Assembly: GCF_014204835.1 (NCBI RefSeq)
Contig: NZ_JACHMD010000001.1
Location: 496,001-560,000 of the forward strand
Reading direction: 5' to 3'
Length of the DNA: 64,000 nucleotides
From: Microbacterium marinum
Lineage (GTDB): Bacteria > Actinomycetota > Actinomycetes > Actinomycetales > Microbacteriaceae
Shown here: positions 1 through 8,867 of the stretch, in pieces
How positions within the stretch are numbered: the first letter of the stretch is position 1
Layout: every line of letters starts with the position of its first letter
Notes under the pieces: generated by a model
What the model was told of the DNA's origin: nothing
Database searches by the model: none
What the model saw: the letters and a program-made list of their open reading frames with translations, nothing else
Translations under genes and position numbers: made by a program

Positions 1-1
1 C

Positions 2-262
2 GCCGACCCGAAAGACGGCCCGCTCATCGCGGTGAAGCTCCACATCCTGACGCGGAAGAGCCTCGGCGGCATCGAGACCGACCTGTTGGGCCGCGCGCTC
101 GGCGCCGACGGGGCGCCCGTAGCAGGGCTGTACGCAGCGGGCGAGGCGAGCGGCTTCGGCGGGGGTGGCGTGCACGGCTACCGCGCCCTCGAGGGGACGT
201 TCCTCGGCGGCTGCGTCTTCTCGGGCCGCGCGGCCGGTCGCGCGATGGCCGCTGCGGTCTGA
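2..262 (+). CDS. FAD-binding dehydrogenase, C-terminal fragment
   Basis: Only the last 86 codons lie in the window; the frame is open from base 2. The segment has the glycine-rich end typical of fumarate-reductase/succinate-dehydrogenase-type and 3-ketosteroid-dehydrogenase-like flavoproteins: GLYAAGEASGFGGGG followed by HGYRALEGTFLGGC and a closing SGRAAGRAMA helix. In this family the AAGEASG stretch closes over the FAD. The substrate cannot be told from this piece. The stop at 260-262 is followed by 84 bases without a gene before the aldo/keto reductase. Confidence 0.8.
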   Translation, partial: ADPKDGPLIAVKLHILTRKSLGGIETDLLGRALGADGAPVAGLYAAGEASGFGGGGVHGYRALEGTFLGGCVFSGRAAGRAMAAAV

Positions 263-1177
<915 letters not shown>

Positions 1178-1183
1178 CGCACT

Positions 1184-1220
1184 CGAACGGGCTCCGCTGC
1201 CGCGGGGCCCGTTCGTCGTT
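1184..1220 (+). terminator. Intrinsic terminator after aldo/keto reductase
   Basis: CGAACGGGC at 1184-1192 pairs with GCCCGTTCG at 1207-1215, followed by a short T-rich run (GTCGTTT). It sits 7 bases after the stop codon. Confidence 0.8.
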
Positions 1221-1227
1221 TCCGGGC

Positions 1228-1277
1228 TTTCAGGCGGTGCGGCATCCGCCGTACAATGGATCCTCGAATCGATTCGA
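1228..1277 (+). promoter_or_regulatory. Promoter and 14-bp palindromic operator of the MATE gene
   Basis: A -10-like TACAAT lies at 1252-1257, with only a weak -35 candidate (TTTCAG, 1228-1233). Right at the expected start of transcription is a perfect 14-bp palindrome, TCGAATCGATTCGA (1264-1277). Its position suggests a repressor site of the TetR or MarR type. No such regulator gene is adjacent, so the partner is unknown. Confidence 0.5.
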
Positions 1278-1313
1278 ACCTGCCCTTGAGGCACTTCCAG
1301 CCTGAAAGACCGA

Positions 1314-2819
1314 ATGGCCACCTCCCTCACGACGGGCCGCCCCTGGCGCGTCATCCTCCTGTTCACCGTGCCGCTGATGATCGGCAACGTGGTGCAGCAG
1401 CTGTACCACTTCGCCGACACCGTCGTCGTGGGCCGGCTGCTCGGCGTCGAGGCGCTCGCCGCCGTCGGCGCGACCGGGAGTCTGCTGTTCCTGCTGCTCG
1501 GGTTCGCGTGGGGCCTCACCTCGGGCTTCGCGATCCCGACGGCCACCGCCTACGGCGCCCGCGACGCCGACGCGGTCCGCCGTTCGGTGGCCACCGGGGC
1601 GATCCTCAGCGGCGTGACGAGCGTGCTGCTCACCATCGGCGCGCCGTTCCTGTCGCGCCCGGCGCTCATCGCGCTGCAGACGCCGCCCGAGCTGCTCGAC
1701 GACGCGACGACGTTCACCGTCATCAGCTTCCTCGGCGCGGGCGCGCTGATGTTCTTCAACTTCCTGTCCGCGGTCATCCGGGCGATCGGCGACTCGCGGA
1801 CCCCGCTGGTGTTCCTCATCATCGCGTGCGTCCTGAACGTCGTCCTCGTGATCGCGGCGATCGCGTGGCTCGGGCTCGGCGTCGGTGGAGCCGCGCTCGC
1901 GACCGTCGTCTCGCAGGCCGTCTCGGTGCTGCTCTGCCTCGCGTACGTGCGCCGCCGCATCCCGGCGCTGCGCTTGCGCCGCGACGACTGGCGCGTCACC
2001 CGCGCCGACGTCCTCGAGCACCTGCGCCTCGGCCTGCCGATGGGGTTCCAGGCGTCGATCATCGCGATCGGCGCGCTGACCGTGCAGGTCGCGCTGAACA
2101 CCCTCGGCTCCGACGCCGTCGCCGCCTACACCGCGGCATCCCGTGTCGACGGACTTGCGGTCGCGCTCCTCCAGTCGATGTCGCTGGCCGTGTCGATGTA
2201 CGTCGCGCAGAACTACGGCGCCGGTCGCCCCGACCGCATCCGCAGGGGGGTCGTCCAGGCGATCTGGATGGCGATCATCGGCGCGGTCGCGCTCGGCCTG
2301 CTCCTCGTCACCCTGGGCGGTCCTCTTGTGCGACTGTTCGTCGGCGACAGCGCCGACGTCGTCGTCCACATGGCCGTCTCGATGCTCATCATCAACGGCG
2401 TCAGCTACACGTTCCTCGGGGTGCTGTTCGTCACCCGCGGGGCGCTGCAGGGGCTTGGCGATGCGATCATCCCGACCGTCACCGGTGTGGTCGAGCTCTT
2501 CGCGCGCGCGGGGGCGGCGATCATCCTCGGCGCGACGATGGGCTTCGTCGGCGTCGCGTGGTCGAATCCGTTCGCGTGGATCGGCGCCGCGCTGATCCTG
2601 GTTCCCGCCTACATCCGGGCGCACAAGCGCCTCGCGACCATGCCGATGGCGCCGATGACGATCACGCCGACCACGCCGATCGCGGTGATCGGACCCGTCG
2701 ACGGATCGATGAACGTCGAAGCCGTCGTCACGCAGCCGGTGCGGCTCCCGCAGCCGTCGTCGCGCATGCAGCGCGCGCTGCGTCGGCGCCCCACCCGGCG
2801 TCGGGTCCGCAAGGACTGA
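1314..2819 (+). CDS. MATE family multidrug/metabolite exporter
   Basis: A 501-residue integral membrane protein of the multidrug and toxic compound extrusion family, which exchanges cations or drugs for H+ or Na+ in the cytoplasmic membrane. The MATE N-terminus is clear (FTVPLMIGNVVQQLYHFADT, then VVVGRLLGVEALAAVGATGS) and the second half repeats the fold (VALNTLGSDAVAAYTAASRV). About 12 transmembrane segments are visible, and the length is slightly above the usual 450 because of a basic 50-residue C-terminal tail with no clear function. The gene stands alone behind a possible palindromic operator. Confidence 0.93.
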   Translation: MATSLTTGRPWRVILLFTVPLMIGNVVQQLYHFADTVVVGRLLGVEALAAVGATGSLLFLLLGFAWGLTSGFAIPTATAYGARDADAVRRSVATGAILSGVTSVLLTIGAPFLSRPALIALQTPPELLDDATTFTVISFLGAGALMFFNFLSAVIRAIGDSRTPLVFLIIACVLNVVLVIAAIAWLGLGVGGAALATVVSQAVSVLLCLAYVRRRIPALRLRRDDWRVTRADVLEHLRLGLPMGFQASIIAIGALTVQVALNTLGSDAVAAYTAASRVDGLAVALLQSMSLAVSMYVAQNYGAGRPDRIRRGVVQAIWMAIIGAVALGLLLVTLGGPLVRLFVGDSADVVVHMAVSMLIINGVSYTFLGVLFVTRGALQGLGDAIIPTVTGVVELFARAGAAIILGATMGFVGVAWSNPFAWIGAALILVPAYIRAHKRLATMPMAPMTITPTTPIAVIGPVDGSMNVEAVVTQPVRLPQPSSRMQRALRRRPTRRRVRKD

Positions 2820-2886
2820 CGGCGAGCGGATGCCGCGCCGGTGGCATCCACTCTGCCCGTCAGCCGCGAGGGTGCACAATCGTGTG

Positions 2887-3684
2887 ATGGCTTCACCGTT
2901 TCCCGCGCTGACCGAGATACCCGACCCGCGCTACGTCATGGTCGGCGACGGATACCGTGTCGCCACGTACGAGTGGGGTCCGGCAGAGGCGACGACGGTC
3001 CTGGTCGTGCACGGCTTCGCGTCCAACGCGCGCGACAACTGGGTCAACACCGGGTGGGTGCGCGACCTCCTCCGCGCGGGCTATCGCGTGCTCGGGGTCG
3101 ATCAGCGCGGTCACGGCCTCAGCGACAAGCCGCACGAGGCCGCCGCGTACGCGCTGCGCACCCTCGTCACCGACGTGGAGGCGGTTCTCGACACCTACCT
3201 CGTCGATCAGGCTCTCTACGTCGGATACTCGCTCGGCGCACGGGTCGGGTGGGAGGTCGCCCGCGACCTGGCGCCGCGCATCGACCGCGTCGTGCTCGGC
3301 GGGGTTCCCGACGGAGTGCCGCTCGGCCGGCTCGACCTCGACCAGGTGCGCGCGTACGTCGACGAGGGCGTCCCGGTGACAGATGCCGTGACGCAGAACT
3401 ACATCGCCCTGACCGAGCGCGTGCCCGGGAACGACCTCCGCGCGCTCCTGGCGATCGCGGGTGGGATGCGGGCCACCGGCACGGTCGATCCCGACCCTGC
3501 GAGCGCACCGTCTCAGCCGGTGCTCTTCGCGACCGGCTCGAAGGACGGGATCATCGAGGGCTCGAAGGCGCTCGCCGCCGCGACCCCGCAGGGCCGCTTC
3601 GTCGAGATCCCCGACCGTCACCACTTCAACGCGCCCGGCTCCCGCGCCTTCCGCGAGGCCGCCCTCGCGTTCCTCGCGGAGTAA
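2887..3684 (+). CDS. Alpha/beta hydrolase
   Basis: A 265-residue cytosolic alpha/beta-fold hydrolase. The oxyanion region VVHGFASNARDNW is near residue 40, DQRGHGLSDKP follows at 72, the nucleophile elbow is GYSLG (Ser115), an acidic residue sits in ATGSKDGIIEG and the catalytic histidine is probably in PDRHHFNAPG. The ATG at 2887 is chosen over an upstream in-frame ATG because the fold starts there and a CACAAT hexamer ends 6 bases before it, which fits a leaderless mRNA. The substrate is unknown. Confidence 0.88.
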   Translation: MASPFPALTEIPDPRYVMVGDGYRVATYEWGPAEATTVLVVHGFASNARDNWVNTGWVRDLLRAGYRVLGVDQRGHGLSDKPHEAAAYALRTLVTDVEAVLDTYLVDQALYVGYSLGARVGWEVARDLAPRIDRVVLGGVPDGVPLGRLDLDQVRAYVDEGVPVTDAVTQNYIALTERVPGNDLRALLAIAGGMRATGTVDPDPASAPSQPVLFATGSKDGIIEGSKALAAATPQGRFVEIPDRHHFNAPGSRAFREAALAFLAE

Positions 3685-3705
3685 CGGCGCGCCGCGCCGA
3701 CGCCC

Positions 3706-4617
3706 TCAGCCGCGAGGCGCTGCGCGCCACGGGGCGCGGGGGACGAGTTCAAGACGCGCCACCCACCGCGCGAGGATCACAGCGACCAGCGTGGCGATGA
3801 CCTTGTCGACGATCGATACGAGGAACCCGACGGAGAAGACCGCGGGGACGATTCCCGACGCGGCCTCCATGGCGATCACGTAGGCGTTGCTCGCGTGCCC
3901 CATCCCGCTGTACATGAGGACGTTCAGCGGCACGCTGACGAGGGTGCACGCGAGCGCGACGGCCACGGTCAGCAGGAGCAGTCGGCCCCATGTCCGCCCG
4001 TATCTCCGCATGCCGTACCCCCAGATGAGCGCGCCCACGACGTTGACGAGCGCGAACACGATCGTCTCGGGGCTCGACGTGATCGCGCCGAGTGTGTTCG
4101 TCGCGACGGCGACCGCGACGGCATGCCAGGGTCCGAAGACGAAGGCCACGAGGGCGGTACCGGCCATGTCGAGGAAGAGGGGGAGCTGCAGCTTCACGGC
4201 GATCGTGCCGCCGAAGAGATTCATGAACACGGCTGCCGCCATGATGGCGACGATGAGCGCTGCGCGCAGCCGGGGGATGAGCGGGTCCGGCCCGTTCGGG
4301 GTGGGCTCGCCTCGATCGACGAGGTGTCGTTCGAGCGAGCGAGCGCGCCACCCGGCGGCCTCCGCATCACTCTCGCCCAGCGCGAGCGCGATGTCCGCGA
4401 TGAGGTCGGCGTCGACTCGCCGACGCCCCGGTTGGAAGGCGTCGTACACGGTCGACCGGGCCACACGCGCCGCCGAAGCGTTCGCCCCGCGAGCTTCGCG
4501 GGCCGCCGCCACCCGCTCCGCTATCGCCGAGTACGAGACGTTGCCCGCGGAGATCCGCAGTCGCTGCAGGTCCTCCGCGAACGCGTCGTACACGATCGCC
4601 GAATCGTCCGTTCCCAT
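3706..4617 (-). CDS. Helix-turn-helix protein fused to ECF S-component-like membrane domain
   Basis: A 303-residue protein with two parts. Residues 1-110 hold a predicted DNA-binding region (AGNVSYSAIAERVAAAREAR, then ARSTVYDAFQPGRRRVDADL) in which an AT-SR-type recognition pattern precedes a helix. Residues 125-295 hold five or six hydrophobic segments resembling the S components of ECF vitamin transporters (LPLFLDMAGTALVAFVFGPW, then ATNTLGAITS). The ATG at 4617 follows a GGGGGAG ribosome site, so I prefer it to an in-frame ATG at 4788. No ECF ATPase gene is near. It may be a membrane-bound one-component regulator sensing a small ligand; that role is inference. Confidence 0.6.
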   Translation of the reverse strand: MGTDDSAIVYDAFAEDLQRLRISAGNVSYSAIAERVAAAREARGANASAARVARSTVYDAFQPGRRRVDADLIADIALALGESDAEAAGWRARSLERHLVDRGEPTPNGPDPLIPRLRAALIVAIMAAAVFMNLFGGTIAVKLQLPLFLDMAGTALVAFVFGPWHAVAVAVATNTLGAITSSPETIVFALVNVVGALIWGYGMRRYGRTWGRLLLLTVAVALACTLVSVPLNVLMYSGMGHASNAYVIAMEAASGIVPAVFSVGFLVSIVDKVIATLVAVILARWVARLELVPRAPWRAAPRG

Positions 4618-4786
4618 CGCTCCCCCACACGCCCCAGAACTGCTCCGACTGTAACCGAGTGGGGGCCCGAACGAGCGCGCGGCCGTGTTCTCGCAGTGGC
4701 GTCCGGACGACGGCGATAGTGATCCGTGTCCCCGCTCGACGCTGTCGCCGCCGCTCGCGCGAAGCTCGAGCGATACGCTCGGCCCC

Positions 4787-4861
4787 ATGGTCGACTAGGG
4801 CGTGCACGATTGGGCCGTACGCGACCCCGCCGGCAACCTGCTCCGCATCCGCCAGAACTGA
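4787..4861 (+). pseudogene. Remnant of a glyoxalase/bleomycin-resistance (VOC) gene
   Basis: ATG-GTC-GAC is followed at once by TAG (4796-4798), then in the same frame by 20 codons reading GVHDWAVRDPAGNLLRIRQN and a TGA. That peptide is the typical C-terminal end of VOC-fold proteins (WAVRDPDGNLLRI). The whole middle of the gene is missing. It looks like an internally deleted gene whose ends remain just upstream of the DUF1801-like gene. Confidence 0.65.
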
Positions 4862-4878
4862 CACACGAAAGGCAGACC

Positions 4879-5334
4879 ATGACCGGCAAGACCAGTGAGG
4901 GCGCGGGCTTCAGCGACGACGAGAAGGCGGCGATGAAGCAGCGCGCCGAAGAACTCAAGGCGATGAAGGGGCTCAAGGGCGCCGCCAAGCTCGCGAAAGA
5001 GAACGAGGCGTGCCTCGACGCGATCGAGAAGCTCGAGGGCGGCGACCGTGCGATCGGACAGCGCGTCCACGTCATCGTGCTCGAAGAGGCGCCGCACCTG
5101 CGCCCGAAGACCTTCTACGGCTTCCCGGCGTACGCGAACGAGGACGGCAAGGTCGTCGTCTTCTACCAGCCGGCATCCAAGTTCAAGACCCGCTACGGCA
5201 CAGTCACCTTCGACGAGCCGGCCGCCCTCGACGACGGCCCGATGTGGCCGGTCTCGTTCGCGGTGCTCGAGGTGACGGATGCCGTTGAGTCGAAGCTCCG
5301 CGAACTCGTCAGGACCGCGGCACCGACAGGCTGA
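4879..5334 (+). CDS. DUF1801/YdhG-like protein
   Basis: A 151-residue soluble protein. The N-terminal 40 residues are a charged helix (FSDDEKAAMKQRAEELKAMK); the rest matches the DUF1801 (YdhG-like, sometimes called iron-chaperone-like) fold with ETLxxxAPHLRPKTFYGFPAY and a DGKVVVFYQPASKFKTRYGT strand pair. The ATG at 4879 follows GAAAGGCAG. Function is not established for the family. It is preceded by the VOC remnant and followed by about 150 bases without a gene. Confidence 0.7.
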   Translation: MTGKTSEGAGFSDDEKAAMKQRAEELKAMKGLKGAAKLAKENEACLDAIEKLEGGDRAIGQRVHVIVLEEAPHLRPKTFYGFPAYANEDGKVVVFYQPASKFKTRYGTVTFDEPAALDDGPMWPVSFAVLEVTDAVESKLRELVRTAAPTG

Positions 5335-5492
5335 CGATCCGGTCGTCGCCGCGGCGGACGTTGCTCGAAACGAAGGGTCGTCGAGCGCGGTGCATGCGTC
5401 CAGTCAGCCCGGCATCCTGCTGCGGAGGAAGCGTCCCAGGCAGGACGACCTAAACTGGAAGGGTTCCTTTCCCGTCTGTGAGAAGCATCCCC

Positions 5493-6128
5493 GTGCCTGA
5501 CGCCGCCCCCCGCACCTTCGAGGTGCGTCATCTTCAGCTCGCGCGCGCCCTCTTCGCGGCGATCGCGGCCGTCATGATCACCTTCTCGGGCGACCACTCC
5601 GCCGCAGTCGGGGTCTCGGTCTTCAGCGGCTTCGCCGTTGCCACCGCGCTGGGCTTCTTCCTCGCGGTGTGGCTCGTCTTCCCCGCGGGTGAGCGGTGGC
5701 CGTCCGTCGTTCTGGGGCTGCTGACCCTCGTCGCCGGCATCGTGGGAAGCTTCCCCGGCCTGCGGACCACTGCGGCGTTCTTCGTCCTCGTCGCCGTGTG
5801 GGCACTCGTCGCCGGCGCCGCAGAGCTCATCATCGGTCTCGTCGGTCGCCGCCGCGGCTGGGCGATCTCACGCGAGTCGGTGTTCGTCGGCATCCTCACC
5901 GTGGTGCTCGGCGTCGCGCTTCTTGTGATCGACCCCGATTACCGCCTCGAGTACTACATCGAACAGGCCAAGCGCTCGTTCACCCTGACCGGCATCACGA
6001 TCGGAGTGGGCGTGTTCGGCGCGTACGCGGCGATCGTCGCCGTCTACCTCGGCATCGCGGCATTCTCGCCGCGCCCCGAGCCCGCGGTCACCGCGGACCG
6101 GGCCGACAACCCCGGAGGCCACGCATGA
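5493..6128 (+). CDS. DUF308-like membrane protein
   Basis: A 211-residue membrane protein with six to seven hydrophobic segments and no catalytic motif that I recognise. The repeated pattern of paired helices joined by GRRRGW resembles DUF308/HdeD-type proteins. GTG at 5493 has GAGAAG 8 bases before it; an in-frame GTG at 5478 is the alternative. The ATGA overlap with the next gene indicates co-translation. A TAAACT hexamer at about 5451 may be the -10 box. Function unknown. Confidence 0.7.
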   Translation: MPDAAPRTFEVRHLQLARALFAAIAAVMITFSGDHSAAVGVSVFSGFAVATALGFFLAVWLVFPAGERWPSVVLGLLTLVAGIVGSFPGLRTTAAFFVLVAVWALVAGAAELIIGLVGRRRGWAISRESVFVGILTVVLGVALLVIDPDYRLEYYIEQAKRSFTLTGITIGVGVFGAYAAIVAVYLGIAAFSPRPEPAVTADRADNPGGHA

Positions 6129-6490
6129 GCGAGCAGAACCCCACCCGTCGCGACCTGATGCGCCCCGCGCAGCTGGTCGGACTCGCCCTGATCGCGGCCG
6201 TGTTCGCCGGCATCGTCACCCTCGTGTCGATGGGCATCCTGCAGGATCCGCGTCCCGTGCCCGAGGGTGCCATGCACCCGCACCTGCGAGCCTGGATGGT
6301 GAGCGGGATCGTCGCCGGCATCACGTTCATCGCGACGCTCGTGATCATCGCGCTGTCGCTGCTGGCCGTCGACCCCGCCAAGGCGGCCAAGCCCGTCACC
6401 CGCGGTCTGCTGCTCGATCCTGAGACGGATGCCGACGGCGGCGACGCCCCCGACGGTCAGGACCGCCCCGCTCCGCCCCGCGGCCACTGA
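6125..6490 (+). CDS. Small two-helix membrane protein
   Basis: A 121-residue protein with two transmembrane helices (residues 15-38 and 58-85) and an acidic, proline-rich cytosolic tail (DPETDADGGDAPDGQDRPAP). It overlaps the preceding membrane protein by four bases, so the two are very likely a pair. No family is recognised. The next gene is convergent (purB). Confidence 0.65.
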   Translation: MSEQNPTRRDLMRPAQLVGLALIAAVFAGIVTLVSMGILQDPRPVPEGAMHPHLRAWMVSGIVAGITFIATLVIIALSLLAVDPAKAAKPVTRGLLLDPETDADGGDAPDGQDRPAPPRGH

Positions 6491-6517
6491 CCCGGACGCC
6501 CGCGGCGTCGCCCGCGG

Positions 6518-7903
6518 CTACGCGCGCAGCTCGTCGACCAGGCGGTCCGCGAGGCCGGCGTAGGTGGCGGGGGTGAGCGCGAGCAGGCGCTGCTTCGCGG
6601 CATCCCCGATGTCGAGGCCGCGCACGAACTCGGCGAGCTCGGGCGCGCCGACGCGACGTCCGCGGGTGAGGTCCTTCAGCAGCGCGTAGGGGTCGGTGAT
6701 CTGCGAGCGGCCGGCGACGATCTCGGCGCGGACGACGGTCTGGATCGCCTCGGCGAGGACCTCCCAGTTCGCGTCGAGGTCGGCCAGCAGCACGTCGCGC
6801 GAGAGCGAGATCTCGGTGAGGCCGCGCTGCAGGTTGTCGAGGGCGAGCAGCGAGTGGCCGAAGGCGACGCCGATGTTGCGCTGCGTCGTCGAGTCGGTGA
6901 GGTCGCGCTGCTGACGCGAAGTGACGAGGGTCTGCGCGAGCGTCGTGAACAGACCGCCGGCGATCTCGAGGTTCGCCTCGGCGTTCTCGAACCGGATCGG
7001 GTTGATCTTGTGCGGCATCGTCGACGAGCCGGTCGCCCCGGCGACGGGGATCTGCGCGAAGAAGCCCATCGAGATGTAGGTCCACACATCGGTCGCGAGG
7101 TTGTGCAGGATGCCGCCGGCGTGACGCACGCGGTCGTACAGCTCCACCTGCCAGTCGTGCGACTCGATCTGCGTGGTCAGGACGTTGAAGCCGATCCCGA
7201 GACCCTCGATGAACTCCCGCGAGAGCGTCGGCCAGTCGAGGTCCGGCTCTGCGGACAGGTGCGCCGACCAGGTGCCGGTCGCGCCGGAGAACTTCGCGAG
7301 GTACTCGCCGCCCGCGATCTGCGCCGCGACGCGCTGCAGGCGCCACGCGAAGACCGCGAGCTCCTTGCCCATCGTCGACGGCGTGGCCGGCTGACCGTGC
7401 GTGCGCGAGAGCATGACCGCGTCGCGGTGCTCGTCGGCCAGTGCGGCGAGGGCGTCGATGACGGCGTGCAGCTTCGGCAGCCAGACCTGCGTCACGGCGC
7501 GCTGCACCGTCAGGGCGTACGAGGCGGAGTTGATGTCCTCGCTCGTGCACGCGAAGTGGGTGAGCTCGGCGACGGCGTCGAGACCGAGCGTCGACAGGCG
7601 GTCGCGGACGAGGTACTCGACGGCCTTCACGTCGTGACGGGTCACGGCCTCCTTCTCGGCCAGCCACCCGATCTCGGCCTCGCCGAAGCCTTCGTAGAGG
7701 GCGCGGAGCGAGCTCTTCTGCTCGTCGGTGAGCGCGGCCGAGCCGAACAGGCCGCGATCGGTCAGCGCGATGATCCACTCGACCTCCACCTCGACCCGAG
7801 CGCGGTTGAGCCCCGCTTCCGAGAGGAATTCGGCGAGGGGAGCGACAGCTGCGGCGTACCGTCCGTCGAGAGGGCTGAGGGACTGGGAGGGCAGGGCGGT
7901 CAC
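6518..7903 (-). CDS. purB: Adenylosuccinate lyase
   Basis: A 461-residue cytosolic enzyme of purine synthesis; it cleaves SAICAR to AICAR and adenylosuccinate to AMP, each time releasing fumarate. The fumarate-lyase signature GSSTMPHKINP spans residues 292-302 with the catalytic serine loop; TSEDIN (120-125) and SRTHGQPATP (His169) are the other two active-site blocks. The N-terminus LSPLDGRY is diagnostic of bacterial PurB. Length is normal. It is transcribed towards the small membrane gene and is probably monocistronic. Confidence 0.97.
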   Translation of the reverse strand: MTALPSQSLSPLDGRYAAAVAPLAEFLSEAGLNRARVEVEVEWIIALTDRGLFGSAALTDEQKSSLRALYEGFGEAEIGWLAEKEAVTRHDVKAVEYLVRDRLSTLGLDAVAELTHFACTSEDINSASYALTVQRAVTQVWLPKLHAVIDALAALADEHRDAVMLSRTHGQPATPSTMGKELAVFAWRLQRVAAQIAGGEYLAKFSGATGTWSAHLSAEPDLDWPTLSREFIEGLGIGFNVLTTQIESHDWQVELYDRVRHAGGILHNLATDVWTYISMGFFAQIPVAGATGSSTMPHKINPIRFENAEANLEIAGGLFTTLAQTLVTSRQQRDLTDSTTQRNIGVAFGHSLLALDNLQRGLTEISLSRDVLLADLDANWEVLAEAIQTVVRAEIVAGRSQITDPYALLKDLTRGRRVGAPELAEFVRGLDIGDAAKQRLLALTPATYAGLADRLVDELRA

Positions 7904-7945
7904 GCGGCTCCGTTCGGGGGTGCGGGCCCGGGGCAGATCGTGGCC

Positions 7946-8446
7946 TCAGGGGCGAATCGCGGGTTCGAGCTGCCGGAAGAGCGCCCGGCATGCGCTCTCG
8001 ATCATACCGAGCACCTCGTCGAACATCTCGGAGCTGCCGTAGTAGGGATCGGGCACGTCGAGCACCCCGTCACCGCGGGAGTCGAAGGGGAGCAGGAGGC
8101 TCAGCTTGTCGGCATCCGTCGGGGTGCGGGCCCATTCCGACAGGGCGCGTTCGTGCGACCGGTCGAGCGCGACGATCAGGTCGTTGCGGTCGAAGTCGTC
8201 GAGGGAGAACTGGCGGGCGCGGTGCCTCGACCCGTCGTATCCGTGACGTGTCAGCGCCTCGAGCGTGCGGAGGTCGGCGCGCTCGCCGACGTGCCAGTCG
8301 CCGGTGCCCGCGCTCGACGAGATCACCCGGTCGGCCATGCCCGCCTGGTCGGCGAACCAGCGGAAGACGACCTCGGCCATGGGCGATCGGCAGATGTTTC
8401 CCGTGCACACGAAGACGACGCGGAAGGCGGCGTCGGATCCAGGCAC
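7946..8446 (-). CDS. Low-molecular-weight protein-tyrosine phosphatase
   Basis: About 166 residues. The P-loop CTGNICRSP (Cys14 to Arg20, C-X5-R) opens the protein and the general acid lies in DPYYG near residue 135, both diagnostic of LMW phosphatases that act on phosphotyrosine in bacterial kinases or exopolysaccharide proteins. The start is uncertain: GTG at 8446 fits the family N-terminus but a GGAGG lies almost touching it. It diverges from the WXG100-like gene. Arsenate reductases share the fold, but the DPYYG loop favours a phosphatase. Confidence 0.87.
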   Translation of the reverse strand: MPGSDAAFRVVFVCTGNICRSPMAEVVFRWFADQAGMADRVISSSAGTGDWHVGERADLRTLEALTRHGYDGSRHRARQFSLDDFDRNDLIVALDRSHERALSEWARTPTDADKLSLLLPFDSRGDGVLDVPDPYYGSSEMFDEVLGMIESACRALFRQLEPAIRP

Positions 8447-8558
8447 CCCTCCATTGTGGTGATCCGAGCGCCTTCTGCACAGACGGAGTCTCCCCGAAGC
8501 TTTCCCCGCGGCGGTGCTGAGCCCTCCTCGAACGGATGCCGCAGCCCAGAGTCGACGC

Positions 8559-8867
8559 ATGACCACGAGCATCTCGCCCGGAACCCTCCTGTTCGGCACC
8601 TTCTCGGACGGCGCCGTCCAGGCGATCGGCGCGGCCCTCGACCCGGCGGTCAGAGCGGACGGCCAGGCATTCCGCCTGCAGACGGCGGCGGCATCCATTG
8701 CCCGCGCGACCGACTGGCAGGCACGCGCGGCCGAGGCCTACCGGGCGGCGATGGACGCGTGGCTCGTCGACCTGGCGCTGCTGCGGATCGACCTCGACGC
8801 CATCCTCGGCGATCTGCGTGCCGAGTACTCGCGGCTGTCGGCGCTGAGCGGCCGGGCCGATGGGTGA
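8559..8867 (+). CDS. WXG100-like small helical protein
   Basis: A 102-residue, almost wholly alpha-helical protein with a central WQARAAEAYRAAM stretch that resembles the W-x-G turn of ESX/WXG100 proteins, though the exact WXG is absent. It overlaps the next gene by 8 bases. Small helical proteins of this size usually pair with a larger partner with a similar N-terminal helix, as seen here. It may be a chaperone-like partner of the hydrolase; that is inference. Confidence 0.6.
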   Translation: MTTSISPGTLLFGTFSDGAVQAIGAALDPAVRADGQAFRLQTAAASIARATDWQARAAEAYRAAMDAWLVDLALLRIDLDAILGDLRAEYSRLSALSGRADG

